From: an uncultured Oscillospiraceae bacterium
Lineage (GTDB): Bacteria > Bacillota > Clostridia > Oscillospirales > Acutalibacteraceae
NCBI GenBank assembly: GCA_900546735.1
Contig: URDW01000032.1
Span: 1-15,814 of the forward strand
Reading direction: 5' to 3'
DNA: 15,814 nt
Each line of letters starts with the position of its first letter. The first letter of the stretch is position 1. The position numbers and the translations under genes are program-made. A model generated the notes under the pieces. It ran no database searches, was not told the origin of the DNA, and saw nothing but the letters and a program-made list of their open reading frames with translations. Positions 1-7,088 of the stretch are shown here, piece by piece.

Positions 1-66
1 GTACAGTACCAAGCGGTCAATTATATAATCGGTACAGGCATGTTACAATTTTATCCGGTGATGGGC

Positions 67-264
67 ATGCTGGAGATGAAAGTGCAGGAACTGCTGGACG
101 AAAAGCACAAAACGCGTTACTGGCTGGTAAAGCAGATGCAGACGACGTACAAAACGGTAAACAAAATTTGCGACAACACGCTGACCGGCCTACAACTGGA
201 AACGATCGAAAAGCTGTGCGACATTTTGGAATGCACGCCGAACGATCTGTTTAAATTTGAATAG
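67..264 (+). CDS. Small XRE/Cro-CI type helix-turn-helix regulator
   Basis: A 65-residue protein that is almost entirely one HTH domain. It has the pattern of short Firmicute XRE regulators: a leading helix (KVQELLDEK), helix 2 (YWLVKQM), a recognition helix region (TYKTVNKICDN), then LETIEKLCDILECTPNDLF, which matches the usual end of the fold (a helix, then x-P-x-D-L-F/L). It probably binds DNA as a dimer; the target is unknown. In-frame ATGs exist at 40, 61, 67 and 76. I chose 67 because it gives the usual N-terminal length for such mini-regulators and a weak GGTGAT lies just upstream, but the start is uncertain. A TATAAT-like box is visible at 24-29, with no convincing -35 inside the window. 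The gene converges on the ispH-rpsA operon, whose terminators lie just past its stop codon. No good terminator is seen on its own strand. Confidence 0.8.
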   Translation: MLEMKVQELLDEKHKTRYWLVKQMQTTYKTVNKICDNTLTGLQLETIEKLCDILECTPNDLFKFE

Positions 265-280
265 ACACGAAATGAAACAC

Positions 281-315
281 AAAAAAAGCGCCGCTTTTGC
301 AGATACAAAAACGGC
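281..315 (-). terminator. Second (distal) terminator of the ispH-rpsA operon
   Basis: On the minus strand a ten-pair stem with one mismatch (306-315 with 290-299, six-base loop) is followed within two bases by seven T residues (287-281). It lies just beyond the stronger terminator at 327-355, giving two in tandem before the convergent regulator gene. Confidence 0.6.
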
Positions 316-326
316 ACTGCGCAGAC

Positions 327-355
327 AAAAACCCCGGCACAAATTGTGCCGGGGT
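327..355 (-). terminator. Rho-independent terminator of the five-gene operon
   Basis: Perfect GC-rich inverted repeat: CCCCGGCACA at 332-341 pairs with TGTGCCGGGG at 345-354 around a three-base loop. Read on the minus strand it is followed by TTTTT (331-327). It lies 24 bases after the stop codon of ispH-rpsA and is the expected end of the operon that begins at 6941. Confidence 0.9.
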
Positions 356-378
356 TATGTACGTGAAACGTATTGGCT

Positions 379-2430
379 TTATTCAGCGTCCTCGTCGGAC
401 TGAAGGGCTTCGATCACTTCGTCGTCATCGTTCAAAAGCGCTTTCATGGAAAGGCTGACGTGCTTCTTGTCGAAGTCGATGCCGATGATGCGGAATTTGA
501 CTTCGTCGCCGACCTTCAGAACATCCGCAGGCGTCTTGACACGCTCGTTGGAAATTTCAGAAACGTGGATCAGACCCTGGATGCCGGGAATGACCGTGGC
601 AAAAGCACCGAAAGTCGTGATACCTGTAATGGTGCCGGTAAGATCTGTGCCGACCGGGTAATCACGCTTCAGGATCTCCCACGGATTGTCCTCAGTCTTC
701 TTGTAGCTGAAGGAAATGCGGTCGTTGTCCAGCGACTTCACAGTAACTTCCACTGTGTCGCCGACATTCACAACCTCAGACGGATGCTTGATGCGCGTCC
801 AGGAAAGCTCGGAAATGTGGATCATGCCGACTACGCCGCCAATGTCCACAAACGCACCGTAGCTGGTCAGAGATTTGACAACGCCGGTGTACTTGTCGCC
901 GACTTTCATTTCGGCAAGCAGCGCTTCTTTTCTGGCTTTTCTCTCGGCGTTCAGCACAACCTTGATAGAACCTTTGGCTCTTCTTCTCTGGTTGTTTACA
1001 TCAATGATTTTGAACTTAACGGTCTGGCCAACCAGTGTGGAAAGGTCTTCGTTACGGGAAAGACCGGAAAGTGCAGCCGGAATGAACACGGTCGTGCCCT
1101 TGGTTGCCACAACGATACCGCCGCGCACAACTTTGGTCACTTCACCCTCCAGCACTTCGTCGGCTTCGTAAGCAGCCACAACGTCGTTCCAGCCTTTCAT
1201 GGAGTCAAACAGACGCTTAGACAGCTTCAGGACGCCGTCCTGGTCGTCGGTCTTCATGATGACAAGATCAAGCTCGTCACCGACGGAAACAACATCGCTG
1301 CACTTGTCGATATGCTGTGCGCTGAGATCGTCAAGCGCGATCACGCCGGTGTGCTTTCTGCCGTGGATGTCCACGAAAACCTCTGTGTTGGTCACATTCA
1401 CAACCGTACCGCGCACGATTTTGCTGTTGTCGTTTTCACCGAAAGACGCTTCGAGCATCTCTTCAAAGGACGCCTCACCATCAGCAGATGCTTCAACAGC
1501 AGGCTCAGCAGCCTTTTCAGCATGATCTGCTGTCTCCACAACTTCTTCAGTGACGGCTGAAGTTGTTTCAACTTCCTTTTCAATTTTTTCTTCGGACATG
1601 GAATTGAGTACCTCCTTGATTATCCCCGCAGGCGTTGATGCACCCGCAGTAACACCTATAGCGGCATACGAGGATAAATCAATATCTTTCAACTCATCGA
1701 CCGTTTCAATGAGAAAAGTTTTCGCATTTTCCTTGCATACATCTCGTAATTTACAGGTGTTAGAACTATGCCGGCCGCCGATCACAAGCATAGCGTCGCA
1801 TTCCTTGGAAAGTTCAGCGGCTTCTGCCTGCCTCTCGGCCGTTGCACTGCATATTGTATCAAAAATTTCGCAGTTTGTACATACCTTTTTAAGAAATTTC
1901 TTGCAATTTTCCCATTCTTTTTTGCTGAAAGTGGTCTGAGAAACACAAATCAGATGTGCAGAATCTGCCAAATTGTTGTTTTTTAAGATATTTTCGAGTT
2001 CCTGTGCATTTTTAAACACAAAGGAGGAAGCGCCGCAGTAGCTGCGGATGCCCTGCACCTCTGGGTGCTTTTCGTCCCCTGCAATCAGCACTGCCGTACC
2101 ATCCGGCTGATTCTGCACAATGCGGTGGATCTTCTGCACGAACGGGCAGGTGGCATTGGCGTATTTTATCTTTCTGCCGGCGAGCGCATCCATCACATCT
2201 TTGGGTACGCCGTGCGTACGCACAATGACCGTGTACCCCTCGGGTGCCTCGGCAACGTCGTCAATGATCTTCACGCCGCGCGCCGCAAGATCCGCAACCA
2301 GCTGCGGATTGTGGATGATCGGCCCGAGTGTGCAGACCTTTTCCCCTTTTTCAAGCAAAGCATACACAAGCTGCACCGCACGGTCCACACCAAAGCAGAA
2401 CCCGGCGGTTTTGGCAAGACGAACTGTCAA
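379..2430 (-). CDS. ispH-rpsA: Fused IspH (HMBPP reductase) and ribosomal protein S1
   Basis: One 683-residue open frame with two parts. Residues 1-277 are 4-hydroxy-3-methylbut-2-enyl diphosphate reductase, the last step of the MEP isoprenoid pathway. The three [4Fe-4S] cysteines are C12 (GFCFGV), C95 (ATCPFV) and C194 (DTICSAT). Active-site residues are also present: H40, H73, H122, E124 (KHPEVQG), T166, S222-x-N224 and S265. Residues from about 278 form ribosomal protein S1: an acidic Ala/Glu-rich linker, then four S1 RNA-binding repeats (about 337-405, 425-493, 510-578, 595-665). The fusion is known in Clostridia. The start is TTG at 2430, because GGGAGG (2443-2438) lies seven bases upstream and it gives the family's usual MTVRLAKTAGFC start; a GTG at 2445 is in frame but sits inside that Shine-Dalgarno. 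The TTG overlaps the plsC stop as TTGA, so translational coupling is likely. An internal ribosome site at 1599 may also yield S1 alone. Confidence 0.95.
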   Translation of the reverse strand: MTVRLAKTAGFCFGVDRAVQLVYALLEKGEKVCTLGPIIHNPQLVADLAARGVKIIDDVAEAPEGYTVIVRTHGVPKDVMDALAGRKIKYANATCPFVQKIHRIVQNQPDGTAVLIAGDEKHPEVQGIRSYCGASSFVFKNAQELENILKNNNLADSAHLICVSQTTFSKKEWENCKKFLKKVCTNCEIFDTICSATAERQAEAAELSKECDAMLVIGGRHSSNTCKLRDVCKENAKTFLIETVDELKDIDLSSYAAIGVTAGASTPAGIIKEVLNSMSEEKIEKEVETTSAVTEEVVETADHAEKAAEPAVEASADGEASFEEMLEASFGENDNSKIVRGTVVNVTNTEVFVDIHGRKHTGVIALDDLSAQHIDKCSDVVSVGDELDLVIMKTDDQDGVLKLSKRLFDSMKGWNDVVAAYEADEVLEGEVTKVVRGGIVVATKGTTVFIPAALSGLSRNEDLSTLVGQTVKFKIIDVNNQRRRAKGSIKVVLNAERKARKEALLAEMKVGDKYTGVVKSLTSYGAFVDIGGVVGMIHISELSWTRIKHPSEVVNVGDTVEVTVKSLDNDRISFSYKKTEDNPWEILKRDYPVGTDLTGTITGITTFGAFATVIPGIQGLIHVSEISNERVKTPADVLKVGDEVKFRIIGIDFDKKHVSLSMKALLNDDDEVIEALQSDEDAE
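1597..1617 (-). promoter_or_regulatory. Internal Shine-Dalgarno and ATG for separate S1 translation
   Basis: Inside the fused gene, exactly where IspH homology ends, the minus strand carries AAGGAGG (1617-1611), then eleven bases, then an in-frame ATG (1599-1597). This ATG would start a 406-residue S1 beginning MSEEKIEKEVE. The Shine-Dalgarno match is the best in the window, though the spacing is slightly long. It looks like the retained start of a once-separate rpsA. Use in the cell is inferred, not shown. Confidence 0.6.
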
Positions 2431-3071
2431 ACTTCTGCCTCCCACAAATCGAGAATTTCTTTCATGACCATATTGGCTGCCGCCTTGATCTGTGACGGCT
2501 TGGCGTCGTCCGTCATCTGCAGATCTTCATTTTTGATCATTTTACCGTACGAAACAACGACCTTTTTAAACGGCTTAATGGGGCCGCGGCTGCAGATCGC
2601 GACCGGCAGAACATCAGCCCCCGTAGCATGCGCGATCACGGCAACGCCGGCTTTGGCATGCTGCGGCACACCGTTTTTGTCTTTTACACGGCGGCCCTCC
2701 GGACAGATGGCCATTATATGCCCCTCACGGATCAGTTTGATGCCGTAATCGATAGCCGACGTATCGCCCTTGCCGCGGTGCACCGGAAAGCCATACACAT
2801 GCGTAATGACCCAGGCAACGACCGGGTTTTCAAACAGCTCGGACTTGGCCATAAAGTGCAGCGCCGGCACTTTTTTCGGCATAGAGACAAAAACCGGGTC
2901 GAGCATGCAGGTGTGGTTGATGGCCACTATGTAGCCGGATTCACCGGCAGGAACATTTTCCAGCCCCTTATATTCAACATTATAAAGCCGTTTTAAAACC
3001 GGACCAAAGACCTTTTTGACAAAGCCATAAAATTTGTAATGCGGCACTGCGCTGTAATCAAACTCTTTCAT
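2427..3071 (-). CDS. plsC: 1-acylglycerol-3-phosphate O-acyltransferase (PlsC family)
   Basis: A 214-residue PlsC-family acyltransferase, which converts lysophosphatidic acid to phosphatidic acid at the membrane. The acyltransferase motifs appear in order: I, NHTCMLD (the catalytic H-x4-D); II, GFPVHRGKGD, with the glycerophosphate-binding Arg; III, ICPEGRR (usually FPEGTR); IV, VLPVAI. Length is normal for the short bacterial form. The start is ATG at 3071, preceded at seven bases by GGAG; a GTG at 3074 is also in frame. The ATG shares its A with the cmk stop (TGATG), and the stop overlaps the ispH start, so the three genes appear translationally coupled. A short hydrophobic stretch around PVVAWVITHVYGF may help membrane association. 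Other lysophospholipid acyltransferases share these motifs, so the exact acceptor is inferred. Confidence 0.92.
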   Translation of the reverse strand: MKEFDYSAVPHYKFYGFVKKVFGPVLKRLYNVEYKGLENVPAGESGYIVAINHTCMLDPVFVSMPKKVPALHFMAKSELFENPVVAWVITHVYGFPVHRGKGDTSAIDYGIKLIREGHIMAICPEGRRVKDKNGVPQHAKAGVAVIAHATGADVLPVAICSRGPIKPFKKVVVSYGKMIKNEDLQMTDDAKPSQIKAAANMVMKEILDLWEAEV

Positions 3072-3742
3072 CACACTTCTCCAAATCTTTCATGAATTAA
3101 CCCAATCATTTTATCGATCGAGGTCGGCAGGTCGTAGCCGGTCGTGTCGAACATCACGGCGTCCTCGGCCGGCTTCAGTGGCGCAATTTCACGATGGGAA
3201 TCCTGATAATCGCGCTGTTTGATATCGGCCAGCACATCGTCATAAGTGACATTCTGACCCTTTTCCACCAGTTCTTTATAGCGGCGCTCTGCGCGGCATT
3301 CAGCAGACGCGAACAGAAAAACTTTCAAATCCGCATTCGGCAGCACCACGGTGGCAATGTCGCGGCCATCCATTAGAATGTTGTGCTTCGCCGCAATATC
3401 ACGCTGCAGATCCAGCAAAAACGCGCGCACCGCCGGTATTTTAGAAACGGTGGACGTGCACATTGAGATCTGCGGCGTGCGGATCTGGTCGCCGACCTCT
3501 TCCCCATTCAGGTAAACGAGCTGTGTGCCGTCTTTAAAGCCCAGCTCCACACGGATCTTTTTCAGCTCTTCCCCGACCGCCTTTTCGTCGGCCGGGTCCA
3601 CGCCGGCGCGCACACAGGCGAGCGCCACCGTGCGGTACAGCGCACCCGTGTCCACGTAAATAAACCCAAGCCGTGCAGCCACGCCCTTGGCGATGGTACT
3701 TTTGCCGGCACCCGCAGGGCCGTCGATCGCAATGTTGATCAT
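3071..3742 (-). CDS. cmk: Cytidylate kinase
   Basis: A 223-residue CMP/dCMP kinase that phosphorylates CMP and dCMP with ATP in pyrimidine nucleotide metabolism. The Walker A loop is GPAGAGKST near the N-terminus, followed by the family motif VDTGALYR, the NMP-binding region with STVSKIPAVR, then LMDGRDIATVV and the lid region with the RDYQDSHREIAPL signature. Length and motif order are normal. The start is ambiguous. ATG at 3742 gives the standard MINIAIDGPAG start, but the GAGG element (3757-3754) is eleven bases away; GTG codons at 3754 and 3748 would add a few residues. The gene begins 13 bases after the BaiN-like gene stop and its stop overlaps the plsC start. The cmk–plsC–ispH–rpsA order is, to my knowledge, common in Clostridia. 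Confidence 0.95.
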   Translation of the reverse strand: MINIAIDGPAGAGKSTIAKGVAARLGFIYVDTGALYRTVALACVRAGVDPADEKAVGEELKKIRVELGFKDGTQLVYLNGEEVGDQIRTPQISMCTSTVSKIPAVRAFLLDLQRDIAAKHNILMDGRDIATVVLPNADLKVFLFASAECRAERRYKELVEKGQNVTYDDVLADIKQRDYQDSHREIAPLKPAEDAVMFDTTGYDLPTSIDKMIGLIHERFGEV

Positions 3743-3755
3743 AAACACGAACACC

Positions 3756-4979
3756 TCACATATTTTTCCCGCACAGATAGCCGGTTGAAAAAGCGATCTG
3801 CAGGTTGTACCCGCCGGTATAGGCGTCTACATCAAGCACCTCACCGGCGAAATAAAGATTATCGATCCGTTTGGAACGCATCGTTTTCGGGTCGATCTCG
3901 CGCACATCCACGCCGCCGCGCGTAATGATGGCCTCTTCGATGGGGCGAAAGTCTGTAACGCGAAGCGAAAAGTTTTTCAAAAGCCTGACAAGGCCGGCGC
4001 GTTCGCCGTGCGTGATCTGGTTGACCTTTTTGTCTGCGCTAATGCCGCTGCGCGCCACAGCGACCGAAATCATTTTGGCCGGCAGCAGCGCACCGAGCGC
4101 ATTGGAGAAATTGCGGTTTGCCGCCGCCGAGAAATCACGCAAAATGCGTTCGTCCAGCTTTTTATCGTCCAGCGCGGGCTTCAGATCGACCGACACAGTA
4201 TAGTCTGCCCCGGAAAACGTATCAATATGACTGGAGGCAGAAAGAACGACCGGCCCGGAAACGCCGTAATGCGTAAAAAGCAGCTCGCCGAAATCCCGGT
4301 AAACTTCTTTGCCGTTTTTCAAAAGGACAAAGCCGGCATTTTTTAAAGACAGCCCCTGCATTTGGCCGCAGAACGCGTCTGGAGATACAAGGCCGACCAA
4401 ACCGGGACGAAGCGGAGTTACCGTGTGACCGAGGCTGCGTGCAAAACGGTAGCCGTCGCCGGCAGAGCCCGTACCCGGGTAGCTTTTGCCGCCGGTCGCA
4501 ATACAAAGACTGTCACAGGGCAGCACTTCGCCGTTTTGCAGCTGCACGGCTGCAATGCGGCCGTTTTCACAAAGAATTTGCTCCGCCGGTGAAAACACAA
4601 AGGAAGCGCCGCTCTTTTTTGCGTAGCGCACCAGCGCGTCCACCACGTCGACTGCCCGGTCGGAAACCGGAAAAACGCGGCCGCCGCGCTCGATTTTCGT
4701 AGGCACGCCGAGCGACTCAAATAGCGCGATCGTATCATACGGCATAAAAGCCGAAAAAGCGCTGTATAAAAACTTTTGGTTTGAAGTCACCTGCGCGATC
4801 AGATCTTCCAGGTCAAAGCAGGCGTTTGTCAGATTGCAGCGACCCTTCCCCGTGATCATCAGCTTGCGGCCGGGGCGCGGCATTTTTTCGATCAATGTAA
4901 CGCGGTTGCCCTGCCCGGCGCTGACAGCGGCCGCCATCATGCCGGCTGCACCGGCGCCGATTATAGCAACATTTTTCAC
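3756..4979 (-). CDS. BaiN/HI0933-family FAD-dependent oxidoreductase
   Basis: A 407-residue flavoprotein. The FAD dinucleotide-binding motif is at the extreme N-terminus (AIIGAGAAG, residues 5-13), followed by an acidic residue ending the second strand (LIEK). The family hallmark ITGKGRCNLTN comes next, then IATGGKSYPGTGSAGDGY, and a C-terminal FAD-contacting block (YFAGEVLDVDAYTGGYNLQIAFSTG, shown here only to locate it, about residues 377-401). Members are usually annotated NAD(P)/FAD-dependent oxidoreductase (YhiN, HI0933). Some are linked to bile-acid reduction as BaiN, but most have no known substrate, so none is claimed here. The start chosen is GTG at 4979, with a run of six G seven bases upstream, which puts the FAD motif at the usual position. 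An ATG at 5021 adds 14 residues with no homology look and no Shine-Dalgarno. It lies within the ABC-F to rpsA operon. Confidence 0.88.
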   Translation of the reverse strand: MKNVAIIGAGAAGMMAAAVSAGQGNRVTLIEKMPRPGRKLMITGKGRCNLTNACFDLEDLIAQVTSNQKFLYSAFSAFMPYDTIALFESLGVPTKIERGGRVFPVSDRAVDVVDALVRYAKKSGASFVFSPAEQILCENGRIAAVQLQNGEVLPCDSLCIATGGKSYPGTGSAGDGYRFARSLGHTVTPLRPGLVGLVSPDAFCGQMQGLSLKNAGFVLLKNGKEVYRDFGELLFTHYGVSGPVVLSASSHIDTFSGADYTVSVDLKPALDDKKLDERILRDFSAAANRNFSNALGALLPAKMISVAVARSGISADKKVNQITHGERAGLVRLLKNFSLRVTDFRPIEEAIITRGGVDVREIDPKTMRSKRIDNLYFAGEVLDVDAYTGGYNLQIAFSTGYLCGKNM

Positions 4980-5027
4980 AAAAAAGCCCCCCGAATCGGC
5001 CGCGCCGCAGAATGGTAACATTATAAA

Positions 5028-6941
5028 TCAATCTGTAAGCAAAGTCAATTCACTGTCTGCCGCTTCCCACTTTTCATAAAGGATGTCCAGGTAGCCGGAA
5101 AGCTGGTCAAGCTCGCTGGTTTTTTCCATCAGCGTCTCGTAATCCAAATCGCCGCCGATCAGCTCGTTCAGATTTGCAATGCGCTCTTCCGTCTGCTCGA
5201 TCTCTTCCTGCAGTTTTTTCAAAGCCGTCTCCAGCTTACGCATCTTGGAAGCGCGCTCTTTTTTCAGTTTATAGTCGTTGACCTTCGGCGCAGCTTTTTC
5301 CGCCTTGACCGGCTGCGCAGCGCCGGACGCCTGCATGCTGCGGGAATAGGCCAGAAAATCATCATAGTTTCCAACAAAGGAAAAGATTCCGTCCGGGCGC
5401 AGCAGCAAAATGCGCGTGGCCAGTTTATTGATAAAATAGCGGTCGTGCGACACGATAAACATGGTGCCGCTGTAGTCGAGAAGCGTGTTTTCCAGTTCTT
5501 CGCGCGAAGCCGCATCCAAATGGTTGGTCGGTTCGTCGAGCAGCAGGAAATTGTAGCCGCCGAGCATAAGCTTTAAAAGCGCCACGCGGGCCCTTTCGCC
5601 GCCCGAACACTGGCGCAGCGGCTTAAACACCTCGTCGCCTTTAAATAAAAACGCGGCCAAGGCGCTGCGCACCTGCGCCTCGGGCATAGCCGGAAAGGCC
5701 GACCACACTTCCTCAAGCGCTGTGTTTTGCAGGTTCAGTTTTTCCTGCACCTGGTCGAAATAGCCGGTCTGCACGTTGGCGCCGAATTTCATGCGCCCGC
5801 TATCCGGCTGCAGATCGCCCATCAGAAGCTTAAACAGCGTTGTTTTGCCGCAGCCGTTCGCGCCAAGCAGAAAAACGCGTTCGCCCTTTTTAATGTCGAA
5901 CGTAACGTTTTGAAACACCTGTTTTTCGCCAAACGACTTTTTCAAATCTTCGGTAAACAGCACATCGTCGCCGCTGACGAGTTTTGGCGAAAAGTGAAAA
6001 CGGATTTTTTGCAGGGCGCTGTCCGGCACGACAAGCTGGCTTTTGATGCGTTCGATCACCTTTTCTTTACTTTCAGCCGTGCGGATATTGCGCTCGCGGT
6101 TCCACTGGTGCTGCTGGCGGATGATGCCCTCGAGTCGCTCGATCTCTTTCATGTCGTTTTCATATTTTTCGCGGATGGCCTTTTGCTCGGCCTCTTTTTT
6201 CTGCAGGAAAACAGAATAGTTGCCGGTGAAACAGCGCAGCTTGCGGTTTTCCAGCTCGATCGTTTTTGTGGTGACCTTGTCGAGGAAATAACGGTCGTGC
6301 GAAATCAGAATGACGCCGCCTTTATAGTCGAGCAGGAAAGATTCCAGCCACTCGACCGAATCGATATCCAAATGGTTCGTCGGCTCGTCGAGCAGCAGAA
6401 GAGACGCATCGGAAAGCAGAAGCTTGGCCAAAATCAGCTTGGAGCGCTGGCCGCCGCTGAGCTTTTTGGTGCTTTTTTGAAACTCTGCCTCCGTAAAACC
6501 AAGGCCGATCAGGGTGCTTCGCGTGCGGCTTTTGTAAGTCAGGCCGCCGTCCTGCACAAAGCGGTCGTTTAAAAATGCCTGGCGTTCGATCAGGCGCGCC
6601 GTATCACCGCTGCCGTTTTGCAGGGCAAGCGAAATATCGTGCAGCTCCTGTTCCATGGCGATCAGATCTGAAAATCCGGAAACCAGCTCGTCCCAGACCG
6701 TATTTTCGGCCGAACAGGTGTGCTGCTCCATGTAGCCCACGCGCACGTTTTTACCGGTGAACACACCGCCTTCATCGGGCTGCAGTTCTCCGGTGATCAC
6801 TTTAAACAGCGTTGTTTTGCCCACGCCGTTCGCGCCGACAAAGCCGACCTTTTCCCCTTCCTTCACGTCAAACGAGACATCGGAAAAAAGCGTGCGCTCC
6901 CCGAACGACAATGTTAAATTTTGCACGGTCAGCAAAGCCAT
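5028..6941 (-). CDS. ABC-F family ribosome-associated ATPase (YdiF-like)
   Basis: A 637-residue protein with two ABC domains in one chain and no membrane segment, the ABC-F plan. Domain 1: Walker A GANGVGKT (36-43), signature LSGGQ (161-165), Walker B LLLLDEPTNHLD (from 181). Domain 2: GANGCGKT (360-367), CSGGE (445-449), FLLLDEPTNHLD (from 465). A charged linker at about 245-310 is the P-site tRNA interaction motif region. The C-terminus (about 555-637) is a Lys/Glu-rich coiled coil, as in YdiF and Uup. ABC-F proteins act on stalled or slow ribosomes in the cytosol, and some give antibiotic protection. The length and coiled-coil tail suggest a housekeeping type, so no resistance role is claimed. 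The start is ATG 6941 with GGGG seven bases upstream. It is the first gene of the operon, driven by the promoter at 6979-7007, and ends 48 bases before the BaiN-like start. Confidence 0.93.
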   Translation of the reverse strand: MALLTVQNLTLSFGERTLFSDVSFDVKEGEKVGFVGANGVGKTTLFKVITGELQPDEGGVFTGKNVRVGYMEQHTCSAENTVWDELVSGFSDLIAMEQELHDISLALQNGSGDTARLIERQAFLNDRFVQDGGLTYKSRTRSTLIGLGFTEAEFQKSTKKLSGGQRSKLILAKLLLSDASLLLLDEPTNHLDIDSVEWLESFLLDYKGGVILISHDRYFLDKVTTKTIELENRKLRCFTGNYSVFLQKKEAEQKAIREKYENDMKEIERLEGIIRQQHQWNRERNIRTAESKEKVIERIKSQLVVPDSALQKIRFHFSPKLVSGDDVLFTEDLKKSFGEKQVFQNVTFDIKKGERVFLLGANGCGKTTLFKLLMGDLQPDSGRMKFGANVQTGYFDQVQEKLNLQNTALEEVWSAFPAMPEAQVRSALAAFLFKGDEVFKPLRQCSGGERARVALLKLMLGGYNFLLLDEPTNHLDAASREELENTLLDYSGTMFIVSHDRYFINKLATRILLLRPDGIFSFVGNYDDFLAYSRSMQASGAAQPVKAEKAAPKVNDYKLKKERASKMRKLETALKKLQEEIEQTEERIANLNELIGGDLDYETLMEKTSELDQLSGYLDILYEKWEAADSELTLLTD

Positions 6942-6978
6942 AAAATAACCCCGTTTTATTCAAAGCTGCAGTTATTTT

Positions 6979-7007
6979 ACTATAATCCTTATAAAAAAAC
7001 AAGTAAA
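6979..7007 (-). promoter_or_regulatory. Sigma-A-like promoter of the ABC-F to rpsA operon
   Basis: On the minus strand there is a -35 box TTTACT (7007-7002), a 17-base spacer and a -10 box TATAGT (6984-6979), matching consensus at 4/6 and 5/6. It stands about 38 bases before the ATG at 6941, in an AT-rich divergent gap. A second -10-like TAAAAT overlaps it slightly downstream. Confidence 0.6.
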
Positions 7008-7042
7008 GAAAATAAAGGGGAGCAAATGCAGATGCAAAATGC

Positions 7043-7071
7043 TTGAAAGGCTTTCCTTTTTCTGCTAAGAT
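7043..7071 (+). promoter_or_regulatory. Sigma-A-like promoter of manA
   Basis: -35 TTGAAA (7043-7048), a 17-base spacer, -10 TAAGAT (7066-7071); 5/6 matches at both boxes. Transcription would begin near 7078, right at the Shine-Dalgarno (GGAG, 7078-7081), so the leader would be only about 10-12 bases. Confidence 0.65.
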
Positions 7072-7088
7072 AGAGGCGGAGTGATACT

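Noticed and set aside
373..1560. Long plus-strand open frame (395 codons) opposite ispH-rpsA
   Set aside because: It mirrors the S1 repeats in antisense, has no family motifs, and the opposite strand encodes a clear protein with conserved residues.
5727..6572. Plus-strand open frame (281 codons) inside the ABC-F gene
   Set aside because: It is antisense to both ABC domains, whose Walker and signature motifs are intact; no motif or ribosome site on the plus strand.
5028..6941. Antibiotic-resistance ABC-F (such as Vga, Lsa or OptrA)
   Set aside because: Length, coiled-coil tail and placement at the head of a housekeeping operon fit YdiF/Uup-like proteins; nothing in the sequence shows a resistance-type linker.
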